From positions 186,001-250,000 of the forward strand of contig CAWEKI010000007.1 in NCBI GenBank assembly GCA_963809695.1: a stretch of DNA of 64,000 bases. Reading direction: 5' to 3'. Positions 17,615 through 25,578 of this stretch are shown piece after piece. Both the position numbers and the translations under genes were made by a program. Within the stretch, counting starts at the first letter, position 1. Each line of letters starts with the position of its first letter. The DNA is from JAGDMJ01 sp963809695 (GTDB taxonomy: Bacteria > Bacteroidota > Ignavibacteria > UBA10030 > UBA6906). The notes under the pieces are model-generated. The model saw only the letters and a program-made list of their open reading frames with translations. It did not search any database and was not told where the DNA came from.

Positions 17615-19735
17615 TTATTTCAACATAAGCATCTTTTTCACGGTCGAGAATGAACCTGCCTGGAGTCTGTACAGATAGACGCCGCTGGCTACCTTTGCGC
17701 CGTTCTGGTCGATGCCGTTCCAGACCACCTGGTACGTGCCGGCACCCATCTCCTGGTTCACCACGGTCTTGACGAGATTGCCGAGAATGTCATAGACTTC
17801 CAGCCTCACCTGCTCGTTCTTGGGCAGCGCAAAGCTGATGGTGGTGGACGGGTTAAACGGGTTCGGATAGTTCTGGTTCAGGGCGAACTCCTTCGGGATC
17901 TCGCCGCCGACCGGCTTCACATCCAACGGATACGTGCCAAGCGCCTTCTGCAATAGAGAGACCGCATACTTCGTGTTGTGGACGCCCATGCTTCCGTCGT
18001 TCATCACAAAGTAGTAGTTCCAGAGCGCCTGGACGAGATCAGGTCTGTTTTTATACGCAAGCGAGTCATTCGTTGACGTGCTCGGTTCGCCGGTGGTGGC
18101 GTCGATTGGGAGTATCGCCTTCACCCGGTCGAGGAGCCCCTGAACTTCCGTCTGCACGCCCTCGATCTTGCCGTTCCCGTCATAGTCATAGACGGCCTTG
18201 ACGCCGTTGAAATCTTCGATCTCGCCATGGCACCCTTTGCACACCGTAACTGGCTGGAAGCCGCCGGTTGTATCGGTCATTGACCAACCATGGTTGGCAA
18301 GGGTGTTGCCGCTGCGCGTGCGTCCTTGCATATGGCATGTGACGCAGCCATCTTCAAGTCCCTTGTGCGTGGTGATGCCGGAGATGACAGGGTCGCCGTA
18401 CTCGTAGCCGTTTCCGCCGACGAGCATGTCATACTGCGGATTCTCGTGCGGGCCGTAGCGGTTGGTAAACCCGTAATATGGTGCCTTCGTGGTCACGCGC
18501 ACAGTCACGCTGTAACGTGACGAGTGGCAGTAGGAGCAGACCTGGCTTTTGCCCGACGGTGTGAATTTGAAGCCGTTGCGCAGAGAATCCACCGAAACCT
18601 GGCGGAGTTGTGCCGTGTGAGGATCGTGGCATGCCGCGCAGGTGATCGGTGTGTTGAGTTCTGCCGTCGTAACGCTTGCGGCGAACCCGGTGGTGTCCTT
18701 GCCAGCCTTCACCCACTTCACGAACGTGGCACCCTGGTGGCAGGGGGAGCAATTCACGCGTGCTTCGCTGGGCGGCAGCGCGTGTGCGGAGGTGTTGAAT
18801 GCTGAGCCGAGGCTGTGCCGGCCGGATCCATTATGGCACAGGTTGCAGACCGCGGCGTCCATGGACTTGTCGATGCTCTGCCGGAAGTTGCCAACGCCGC
18901 CGCCCATCTTGTGACCGGTGGCCGGGCCGTGGCAGTTCTCGCAACCGATCGTGGCCAGCGGTACCATCGCCGACGGAATTCCGTTCCAAATGGTGGAATC
19001 ACCCGGCGTGATCATAACATCGCGTCCGTCAGCCGTAAGGGGCAGGCCTGCGAACCAGGTGGAATCCCATGACGCCGGAGCAGGTGCAGGCAGAGTATGG
19101 GCAAGATACCCGAAGTTGCCATTGTTCAGATTCGGATCCCAGCCCACTGTATGGCATTGGATGCAATTCTTTGCATACATCCCTTTGTTGATCGTGGCAT
19201 CGACTTCGAGCTGCCCGGTGACACCTTCAAAAAAGATCATGGAGTGTCCGGAGGTCTGCCAGGACGTCTTGATCGTGGTGGCATTGCCCGGAGCAAAAGC
19301 CGAACCATTGTGGCAGGTGCATCCGGCATCAGCCGTGGATGCAACTCCGCCATACGTGCTGGCGTAGATCGTATCCTTAGCAGTTGACGCGCCAACGGTG
19401 ACCGTAAGATAGTAGAAGCCGGCGACATCAGCCGTGAAACTGGTCCCGAGCAAGTTCGTGCTGTCGAGTATTGTTGCGGAGCCGGCGGGTAGTGAGCCTG
19501 CGAAAGACCAGGACGGTGTCCCGGTCTCGCCGGAGCCGACCGTATCGGCCGCAAGGAAAACTTTTGAGCCCACACCGACAACGCGGAGGCCATTGGCGAT
19601 CGTCCATTTGGACCCCGGATAGTCGTTGAGTGCGCGCCCCACGGTTTTGATCTTGATCGCTGCAGAGGCGTCTGTGGACACCAGCATCAGCACAGCCAAG
19701 ACCAGGATGAGACAGGTTATACCAATGTGTTTCAT
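17615..19735 (-). CDS. Secreted multiheme cytochrome c with T9SS sorting domain
   Basis: 706 residues. Signal peptide at 1-25, then an Ig/PKD-like beta domain (about 28-125). The central heme domain (about 130-510) has eight CXXCH sites: C191, C265, C297, C329, C366, C400, C464 and C499. A ninth site at 139-142 reads CTCH, with only one residue between the cysteines. Additional His residues (for example GPATGHKMGG, SAHAL, HENPQ) can be distal ligands. The C-terminal 85 residues form a type A T9SS sorting domain with NYPNPFNPSTTISFALP and a GVYLYRLQAG ending, so the protein is predicted to leave through the T9SS and attach to the cell surface or be released. Role inferred: extracellular or cell-surface electron transfer; the acceptor is unknown. 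It is a single-gene unit ended by the 17551-17580 terminator. Confidence 0.92.
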   Translation of the reverse strand: MKHIGITCLILVLAVLMLVSTDASAAIKIKTVGRALNDYPGSKWTIANGLRVVGVGSKVFLAADTVGSGETGTPSWSFAGSLPAGSATILDSTNLLGTSFTADVAGFYYLTVTVGASTAKDTIYASTYGGVASTADAGCTCHNGSAFAPGNATTIKTSWQTSGHSMIFFEGVTGQLEVDATINKGMYAKNCIQCHTVGWDPNLNNGNFGYLAHTLPAPAPASWDSTWFAGLPLTADGRDVMITPGDSTIWNGIPSAMVPLATIGCENCHGPATGHKMGGGVGNFRQSIDKSMDAAVCNLCHNGSGRHSLGSAFNTSAHALPPSEARVNCSPCHQGATFVKWVKAGKDTTGFAASVTTAELNTPITCAACHDPHTAQLRQVSVDSLRNGFKFTPSGKSQVCSYCHSSRYSVTVRVTTKAPYYGFTNRYGPHENPQYDMLVGGNGYEYGDPVISGITTHKGLEDGCVTCHMQGRTRSGNTLANHGWSMTDTTGGFQPVTVCKGCHGEIEDFNGVKAVYDYDGNGKIEGVQTEVQGLLDRVKAILPIDATTGEPSTSTNDSLAYKNRPDLVQALWNYYFVMNDGSMGVHNTKYAVSLLQKALGTYPLDVKPVGGEIPKEFALNQNYPNPFNPSTTISFALPKNEQVRLEVYDILGNLVKTVVNQEMGAGTYQVVWNGIDQNGAKVASGVYLYRLQAGSFSTVKKMLMLK

Positions 19736-20123
19736 ATTGGGTTGCCCTCTATTGATTGAGTTGATTGCTGCACGAAGAACTACATCTGCAGTCGGAGAAC
19801 AGGTGAAGCCTTGGAAGGGTGGGTATGTCCTGTCAGTGGCTCAGACAGGGAAATACCGCGGTGACTCAGTCCTTCATAAGTCAATGTTCATGCCAAAAGG
19901 CGGTCAATTTGAAGGGATTTGAACAAAACGGGGGTTGCGGAAGTTGTTGAGATGCAACGCCTTAAGAGCGCGTTGGAAACAGGGTGGGATAGGGCACCGC
20001 GCATTGTTGCATTTTTCTACATTACAATTTCCACAAATGCGAAAATTGGATGCAGGAATGGGAAAAGATGAGGGGAAAAGTTTTTGTGTTGCGAATTACT
20101 ACATGATGAAGATGGCCGAACAA
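19736..20123. other. Intergenic region upstream of the multiheme cytochrome
   Basis: No gene, tRNA or clear -35/-10 pair with 17-base spacing was found. A short hairpin, CCTGTC...GACAGG, lies at about 19830-19850. The lack of a housekeeping-type promoter leaves open control by an alternative sigma factor, for example the ECF factor encoded just upstream. Confidence 0.4.
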
Positions 20124-20618
20124 TCAAGGGGTCTGCGGCGGATCGCCACGATGACGCATGCGCACAGCCTCGCGCATCGCCTCCCGCAACTCAACTTCAA
20201 AATGCCGCTCGAAGAGCAGGTATTTTCCGCGCTGCTCCGGGGTAAGGATGTCTTTCAAGCTGTCGAAGAAATTCCAGTTTTCTTCTGCGACCTCGGCGTC
20301 AATGGCGCGAACCCCAGGGTATTCCTTCTCGAACTCCGCGTCATCGGCATGATTCCGTACGAGCCGCTCAATCCGATCGAGCACTTCCCCCTTTTTGCGC
20401 TTCAGCTCACGCCGGACCTTCTCATGATCATTCATGCGCGCGAAAAACCGTACCGATTGGTCTTCCTTCATATCCAGCATTTCGATGAGCCGCACCTTTC
20501 GCAATCGTTCAATCCGTTCCAGCGGGCGCTGGTCAGGGGAAGGCATACTGGGCTGGGCGGCGGCCAGTTCGGCACAGCAGAGGAGCGTTGCAATCGCAAT
20601 AGTACGCGTGAGGTTCAT
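20124..20618 (-). CDS. Periplasmic Spy/CpxP-like protein
   Basis: 164 residues with a signal peptide (1-21, ending AELAAAQ) and a highly charged all-helical mature part rich in Arg, Glu and Lys. The segment ILTPEQRGKYLLFE (about 123-136) resembles the LTxxQ motif of Spy/CpxP-type periplasmic chaperones and metal sensors. It is the third gene in an ECF sigma/anti-sigma unit, a common place for such sensors, where they modulate an envelope stress or metal response. Family membership is inferred from motif and context only. Confidence 0.65.
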   Translation of the reverse strand: MNLTRTIAIATLLCCAELAAAQPSMPSPDQRPLERIERLRKVRLIEMLDMKEDQSVRFFARMNDHEKVRRELKRKKGEVLDRIERLVRNHADDAEFEKEYPGVRAIDAEVAEENWNFFDSLKDILTPEQRGKYLLFERHFEVELREAMREAVRMRHRGDPPQTP

Positions 20619-20639
20619 GAGAAGCTCCGGGAGATGGCG

Positions 20640-21125
20640 TTACTTTCCTTTCGCAAGGAGGTCCAGCATTTGATCAGCTTGCTGTTCGGGCAACAGTTCC
20701 ACAAGCGTGGTGGCATTGCCATTTTCTATGAAATACTCGCCGATCTGCTCGCTCGACACATCGAACAGATGCTCGTTCGCAGCGACGGCAACGAGCGTCT
20801 CTTCTGAAAGCGAGGAGTCTGTCAACAGCGAATCTACAGCCCGGTCAGGAAGGCCGAGCACGATCGATTCCACATCGCTATGCTGGCGGGTCTGCACCGG
20901 CACGTAATAGTGGAGTGCGATAAGAAACGAAACAATGGCAACGACGCCGGGGATCGCAACGCGCGCCGCCCAGCTTATCGATATGGCCTTTCCGCTGGCT
21001 GCCTCGTCGACCTTCCGGTTCGTCCGAACGATCAGGTTCTGCCAGTACGCCTGGGGCACCCCGGGTGCATCCTCCCCCCTGTTCGCGTTCCAGCATCCGA
21101 ACCGCATCCACAAGGTCCCGTTCAT
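20640..21125 (-). CDS. Probable membrane anti-sigma factor
   Basis: 161 residues from an ATG that overlaps the sigma-factor stop (TGATG). One membrane segment at about 55-72 (AIPGVVAIVSFLIALHYYV) divides a short cytoplasmic N-terminus, with VPQAYWQNLIVRTNRKVDEA, from an acidic exported part ending in LPEQQADQMLDLLAKGK. That layout and the position after an ECF sigma gene indicate an anti-sigma factor, although no zinc-binding ZAS motif is seen. The first 18 codons (NGTLWMRFGCWNANRGE) look unlike the rest. An alternative N-terminus from an ATG at 21165, joined by a one-base shift in a run of six G, reads more naturally (see findings). Confidence 0.65.
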   Translation of the reverse strand: MNGTLWMRFGCWNANRGEDAPGVPQAYWQNLIVRTNRKVDEAASGKAISISWAARVAIPGVVAIVSFLIALHYYVPVQTRQHSDVESIVLGLPDRAVDSLLTDSSLSEETLVAVAANEHLFDVSSEQIGEYFIENGNATTLVELLPEQQADQMLDLLAKGK

Positions 21126-21703
21126 CACTTTCGGTTATGTCCGGATGTTCCTGACGGAGTTTCATCGGTCATATACTCCCGCACTTTGCGCAACGCATGA
21201 AAGAAGTTGGCCTTCAATCCGCCAACCGAGGTCTTCATCACTTCACTGATTTCCTCATAGGACATCTCGTCGTAATAGCGCATCACAAAGACCGCCCGCT
21301 GTTTCTCGGGAAGCCGGGCGATCGCTTCCTGGAGTCGGGATTGGGTCTCTTTGAATTCCACTTCCCGCGAGGGATCATCCGATGACGGGAAGATTCTGTT
21401 GATGATCTCATTTTCCTTCAGGTAGCTCACCATCTGCCGTTTCCGGACCGCGTTCAGCGACAGGTTGATTGCGATCCGATACACCCATGTGAAGAAGCTT
21501 GACTCCCCCCGGAAATCCCCCAGAGCGGTGTATGCCTTTACGAAGGTTTCCTGGGCAATGTCATCAGCGTCTTCATGGGTCCCAACGATGCGCCGCGCGG
21601 CCCAGTACACTCGCTGCTGGTACCGGCGCATCAGTTCGGTGAATGCCCGTCGTTTTCCGTTCCGAACCTCTTCAATCAGTTGGAGATCCGATAATTCTTC
21701 CAT
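21125..21703 (-). CDS. RNA polymerase ECF-type sigma factor
   Basis: 192 residues. Region 2 (about 20-90) carries RVYWAARRIVGTHEDADDIAQETF and GDFRGESSFFTWVYRIAINL; region 4 (about 125-180) has LQEAIARLPEKQRAVFVMRY and a helix-turn-helix MSYEEISEVMKTSVGGLKAN. It belongs to the RpoE/SigW-like group and should direct RNA polymerase to a small stress regulon, often including its own operon. The downstream genes encode a probable anti-sigma factor and a Spy-like protein, so the inferred signal comes from the cell envelope. The target promoters are not known. Confidence 0.93.
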   Translation of the reverse strand: MEELSDLQLIEEVRNGKRRAFTELMRRYQQRVYWAARRIVGTHEDADDIAQETFVKAYTALGDFRGESSFFTWVYRIAINLSLNAVRKRQMVSYLKENEIINRIFPSSDDPSREVEFKETQSRLQEAIARLPEKQRAVFVMRYYDEMSYEEISEVMKTSVGGLKANFFHALRKVREYMTDETPSGTSGHNRK

Positions 21704-21752
21704 TCACCGGCCGACAGGTTCAATTGGTTAGACAAGAGCGCAGACAGAATGT

Positions 21753-22271
21753 TTAATCGCCAGCAGCAGGCTCCCGAAAAGCTTTCTGGAGTTTTTTGAG
21801 TGTTTTACGCATATCCTCGGATATCACCTTTGCGTCCGCGAGAACAGGCATGAAGTTTGTATCCCCGTTCCATCGGGGGACGAGGTGGAAATGGATGTGC
21901 CCGTCAACGCCGGCACCGCTGACGCGTCCGAGGTTCGCGCCGAAGTTGTACCCGTGCGGACGCATGGTGACGTCCAACGCCCGGATCGCGCGCTGCACAG
22001 TGCTCATCATCTCTCCGAGCTCGTCGGGGGTCAATTCCTCGAACCTGCCCGTTTGCCGGTACGGGACAATCATCACGTGCCCGCTATTGTACGGATAGCG
22101 GTTCATGATCACGAAGCAATGCCGCCCGCGCCAGACAATGAGATTCTTATCGTCGGCACGCGATTCCCAGGCATCCGTAAAAAGGCTCTTCTTCTTGCGC
22201 TTTCCTTTCCCGGCGTTCCCTTTGAACGTGTCGATGTATTTTGAACGCCAGGGGGACCACATTCTTTCCAC
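21753..22271 (-). CDS. HIT-family nucleotide hydrolase or phosphorylase
   Basis: 172 residues with a histidine-triad domain. The active-site triad is GHIHFHLVPRW (H125, H127, H129) and the upstream NSGHVMIVPYRQ segment is typical of the Ap4A phosphorylase/Fhit-like branch. HIT proteins cleave nucleoside-phosphate bonds, so a dinucleoside polyphosphate is a likely but unproven substrate. The N-terminus WSPWRSKYI is also characteristic of that branch. A lysine-rich insert (GKGKRKKK) lies at 21-28. It sits between the EF-G-like gene terminator and the ECF sigma gene. Confidence 0.88.
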   Translation of the reverse strand: MERMWSPWRSKYIDTFKGNAGKGKRKKKSLFTDAWESRADDKNLIVWRGRHCFVIMNRYPYNSGHVMIVPYRQTGRFEELTPDELGEMMSTVQRAIRALDVTMRPHGYNFGANLGRVSGAGVDGHIHFHLVPRWNGDTNFMPVLADAKVISEDMRKTLKKLQKAFREPAAGD

Positions 22272-22291
22272 GGAGTAGCTCCTTCACGCTG

Positions 22292-22335
22292 AAAAAAAAG
22301 GTTGAGGGGGGAGATCCATCCCGACCCCAACCTTT
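22292..22335 (-). terminator. Rho-independent terminator after the EF-G-like gene
   Basis: On the minus strand AAAGGTTGGGG (about 22335-22325) pairs with CCCCTCAACCTTT, followed by a run of eight T (22299-22292 region). Confidence 0.8.
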
Positions 22336-22365
22336 ACAGACCCCTGTCGCAATCCGGATGAACGC

Positions 22366-24474
22366 TCAGGCTTCCTGCTCTTTGTTCTTGTTTTTCTCCG
22401 ACGCGGCAATGACTTTCTCGGCTTGCTCTCGCGGCATTTCTTCATAATGCGAAAAGCTTGCCTTGAAGATGCCCCGTCCTCCGGTTTTTGAACGCAACAC
22501 GGTGGCATATTTGTGCAGCTCGGCAGCAGGAACCTGCGCGCGGATCAACTGGGAATGACCGACCCCCTCCATCCCGGAGATCTTCCCCCGGCGCGACGAG
22601 ATATCTCCCATCACTTCTCCCATCGCGTCTTCAGGCACTTTCACTTCGATGTCATAGATCGGCTCCAGGAGGATCGCCTTGGCCTCGAGGAATCCCTTGC
22701 GGAACGCCTGCGATCCGGCGATCTTGAACGCCATTTCTGAGGAGTCGACGTCGTGGTACGATCCATAGTGCAATGCGACTCGCACGTCCACAACCGGGTA
22801 GCCTGCCAGCACACCCTCCTTCATCGCCTCGACAACGCCCTTCTCCACAGCAGGGATGAACTTGCCGGGCACGACGCCGCCGACGATCTCATCCAGAAAT
22901 TCGAATCCCTGGCCTCTCCGGAGCGGCTCGAGCCGCAGGTGGACATGGCCGTACTGTCCGTGACCGCCGCTCTGTTTCTTATGCTTGTACTCGGCGTCCT
23001 TCACCACCGCCTTGATCGTTTCGCGGTAGGGCACCTTGGGTTCGCTCATATCCACGTCCACGTTATAGCGCTGCTTGAGGCGCTTAACGATGACATCCAG
23101 GTGCAGCTCCCCCTGTCCGCTGATGATGGTCTGGTGGAGCTCCGGGTCCACGCGGAACATGAACGTGGGATCTTCCTGGTGGAGGGAATGGAGGCCGGTG
23201 GAGATCCTGTCTTCATCCCCCTTGGCTTTCGGGAGGACGGCAGCGTGGAAGACCGGCTCGGGGAACTCCGTCGCCGGAAACACGACGGGGAAACTCTTGC
23301 TGCTGAGCGTGTTGTTCGTGTGGGTGTCCTTGAGTTTCACGACCGCACCGAGATCTCCCGCCATCAGCCTGGGAGCTTCCTTGCGCTCCTTGCCGTTCAC
23401 GACGAACATCTGGGCGAGGCGCTCTGACTTGCCGTTGGAAAAATTCACCATGTCGAGCCCCGGGCTGACCGTCCCCGAGTAGAGGCGGAACAGCGAAAGC
23501 TCCCCCACGTGGGACTCGGAGATCGTTTTGAAGACAAAGAGTGCAGGAGGACCATTCGGGTCCTGCTTGACCTCGACCGTCCCGTTCCCGTTTGTGGCAC
23601 CGGGCTGAAGACCGGGGATCGCTCCGAGATCGGCAGGTGCCGGGCTGTAATCCACGAGGAAGTCCAGCAGGCTGGAAGCACCGATGTTCTGCGTGGACGA
23701 CGCGCAGAGGAGAGGGAACACTTTACGCTGGCGTATGCCTGTGCGCAGTCCCTCGCGCACCTCGGCATCGCTCAGTCCTCCCTTTTCCAGATAGTTGTTG
23801 AGAAGATTCTCGTCGGTCTCGGCGATGAGTTCGAGCATCTGTTGGCGCAGCTCCTGCGCACGCGCCTGCACGTTCGGGGGAATTTCGTGCTCGGTGTACT
23901 TGCCGCTTCCGCCCGGCGCAAACTTCAGCATTTTCATCCTAACCACATCCACAATGCTGTCGAAACCAAGTCCTGCGTTGAGCGGAAACTGCAACGCGAT
24001 AATGTCATGGCTCAGCGTGTCGCGCGCCTGCGTGAGCACTCTGTCGAAGTCGGCGTTCTCCTGGTCGAGCTTGTTGACCAGATAGATCACGGCGTTGCCC
24101 CGTTCGGAGGTATACCTGGTGACGATTTCCGTTCCGACTTCCACTCCTTCCACCGCCTTGAGCAGCACGACCGCCGTATCTGTCACCCGCAGTGATGCGA
24201 TGACCTCGCCCGTGAAGTCGGTATATCCCGGCGTATCCAGGATATTGATCTTGACGCCTTTCCATTCACAGAAGAGGAGCGAGGTGGTAATCGAGATCTG
24301 TCGTTCGTTTTCGTCGGAGTGGTAATCGGAGAGGGTATTGCCTTCTTCAACTCTTCCGAGGCGGGTGGTGCTTCCAGCGGAGAAGAGCAATGCCTCGGAC
24401 AGCGACGTCTTCCCCGCACCTCCGTGGCCGATGAGGCTCACGTTGCGGATGTGATCAGCCGTGTATTCCTTCAT
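22366..24474 (-). CDS. Elongation factor G-like translational GTPase
   Basis: About 702 residues. GTPase motifs: G1 GHGGAGKTS, G3 DTPGYTDF, G4 NKLD; then EF-G domains II-V including the GGHGQYGHVHLRLEP region (domain IV) and SRRGKISGMEG (domain V). EF-G proteins move tRNA and mRNA after peptide bond formation. This sequence belongs to the diverged EF-G-like group rather than obvious main FusA: the first motif has GHGGAGKT in place of GHIDAGKT, and the neighbours are not the rpsL-rpsG-tuf genes. Start: an in-frame ATG at 24495 exists, but the ATG at 24474 follows GGAAGGA and gives the family N-terminus KEYTADHIRNV. Confidence 0.9.
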   Translation of the reverse strand: MKEYTADHIRNVSLIGHGGAGKTSLSEALLFSAGSTTRLGRVEEGNTLSDYHSDENERQISITTSLLFCEWKGVKINILDTPGYTDFTGEVIASLRVTDTAVVLLKAVEGVEVGTEIVTRYTSERGNAVIYLVNKLDQENADFDRVLTQARDTLSHDIIALQFPLNAGLGFDSIVDVVRMKMLKFAPGGSGKYTEHEIPPNVQARAQELRQQMLELIAETDENLLNNYLEKGGLSDAEVREGLRTGIRQRKVFPLLCASSTQNIGASSLLDFLVDYSPAPADLGAIPGLQPGATNGNGTVEVKQDPNGPPALFVFKTISESHVGELSLFRLYSGTVSPGLDMVNFSNGKSERLAQMFVVNGKERKEAPRLMAGDLGAVVKLKDTHTNNTLSSKSFPVVFPATEFPEPVFHAAVLPKAKGDEDRISTGLHSLHQEDPTFMFRVDPELHQTIISGQGELHLDVIVKRLKQRYNVDVDMSEPKVPYRETIKAVVKDAEYKHKKQSGGHGQYGHVHLRLEPLRRGQGFEFLDEIVGGVVPGKFIPAVEKGVVEAMKEGVLAGYPVVDVRVALHYGSYHDVDSSEMAFKIAGSQAFRKGFLEAKAILLEPIYDIEVKVPEDAMGEVMGDISSRRGKISGMEGVGHSQLIRAQVPAAELHKYATVLRSKTGGRGIFKASFSHYEEMPREQAEKVIAASEKNKNKEQEA

Positions 24475-24580
24475 AGCAAAGTGAATTCCTTCCATTCAAT
24501 TGTTGTGCACAGGAGACAGCACAGCACGTGGCCGGCGCCCATGCGGGCACGGCCAGTCCTGTCCGGGAGTTGCACTGCGC

Positions 24581-24967
24581 TCAGGCGCGGACGCGCTGAA
24601 TGAATGTTCGAATGCCGGTGACGATCGCGGAAAGATAGGAGACACCGTCGAGCACCGGCCCTTCGATCCGCTCCTGGATTTTCCGCTCGAGCGCGACGAC
24701 GTTGTCAGCGATTTCCCTGATCGACGCGATGGACTCCCGCACGGTGAGCACCTGATCGTCAACGTTTTCGGCAACACTCTTCAGTCGCGCCGTGATGTAT
24801 TCGGTGTTCTCGAGAATTGGTAACGCGTGGGCCGCCAGGTCATTCACATCCCTCTCCACATGGCCGAGGGTCTCCTTCACACGCGCAAGCACCACGATCA
24901 AATAGACGCAGAGTGCTGACACACAGAGGAGAGCCAGAATTTCAGCGATGGTGAGCAGATCTTGCAC
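24581..24967 (-). CDS. DUF948-like membrane protein
   Basis: 128 residues. An N-terminal membrane segment (about 7-28, AEILALLCVSALCVYLIVVL) is followed by a long heptad-like helix with regularly spaced hydrophobics and a C-terminus with Val/Ile/Arg-rich helix. This resembles DUF948/YoxC-type proteins, whose function is unknown. It lies 27 bases after a YtxH-like gene; the two often occur together as small envelope or general-stress proteins. Confidence 0.65.
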   Translation of the reverse strand: MQDLLTIAEILALLCVSALCVYLIVVLARVKETLGHVERDVNDLAAHALPILENTEYITARLKSVAENVDDQVLTVRESIASIREIADNVVALERKIQERIEGPVLDGVSYLSAIVTGIRTFIQRVRA

Positions 24968-24994
24968 GGAAGACTCCTGTCTGCGGGGCCCGGA

Positions 24995-25390
24995 TCAAGA
25001 CCGGCGCCGCTCCTCTTTGAATGCTTCGACCCCCGCCTTGACCGCCTCCTTCACCTTGACTCCTTCCTGCACGATCGGTCCCACCTTCTGACGGGCGTCG
25101 GAAATGACTTTATCGGCGTCTTCGAGCAACGAGTCCGCCTTCTTCTTTGCCTCCGAAATCAATTGGTCGGAGCGCCGCTTTGCTTCACTGACGATCTCGC
25201 CGGCTTTCGACTTTGCCGCATGGAGGTATTCCTCCGCTCCTCCTACCAGGTCATCCGTTTTTTCCCGGATGTCCGCCCGCAGCTCCTTCCCGCTCTTGGG
25301 TGCATACAGCAACGCGACAATTGCACCGATCGCACTTCCCGCCAGAAGACCGATGACCAGGCCCTTCACCATCCCGTTGTTCTCTGCCAT
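24995..25390 (-). CDS. YtxH-domain protein
   Basis: 131 residues from the ATG at 25390, which has AAGGA upstream. The YtxH motif covers a glycine-rich membrane segment (GMVKGLVIGLLAGSAIGAIV) and LLYAPKSGKELR. The remainder is a long charged amphipathic helix (repeated AKSKA.., SEAKRRSD..., ISEAKKKADS). The family is associated with stress-responsive membrane proteins of unknown biochemical function. A promoter of its own lies at 25424-25452. Confidence 0.85.
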   Translation of the reverse strand: MAENNGMVKGLVIGLLAGSAIGAIVALLYAPKSGKELRADIREKTDDLVGGAEEYLHAAKSKAGEIVSEAKRRSDQLISEAKKKADSLLEDADKVISDARQKVGPIVQEGVKVKEAVKAGVEAFKEERRRS

Positions 25391-25423
25391 ACCGTATCCT
25401 TCGGAAAAAGGAGTGAACAAATT

Positions 25424-25452
25424 ATGATATCAACTTCCACCGAAAGAAGCAA
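25424..25452 (-). promoter_or_regulatory. Putative promoter of the YtxH gene
   Basis: Minus-strand TTGCTT (25452-25447), a 17-base spacer and TATCAT (25429-25424). The -35 element abuts the stop of the small ribosomal protein gene. Confidence 0.45.
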
Positions 25453-25453
25453 C

Positions 25454-25549
25454 CTAGCGCATCTTCTTCTTATGGCGCATCTTTCTCAAGCGCTTCTTCC
25501 GCTTGTGCGTCGCCATTTTGTGGCGTTTGCGTTTCTTGCCGCTCGGCAT
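25454..25549 (-). CDS. AURKAIP1/COX24-type small ribosomal protein
   Basis: A 31-residue, extremely basic protein (PSGKKRKRHKMATHKRKKRL..). The strong ribosome site AAGGAGGTCTC directly ahead of the ATG at 25549 fixes the start; a longer in-frame extension upstream lacks such support. The sequence matches the AURKAIP1/COX24 domain proteins found in Bacteroidota and relatives, related to the mitochondrial ribosomal protein mS38, and is presumably a small-subunit ribosomal component. Confidence 0.9.
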   Translation of the reverse strand: MPSGKKRKRHKMATHKRKKRLRKMRHKKKMR

Positions 25550-25578
25550 GAGACCTCCTTTCCTGTTCGACCTGAGAG

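Noticed and set aside
23509..24195. Plus-strand open frame of 228 codons
   Set aside because: Antisense to the EF-G-like gene and without any domain.
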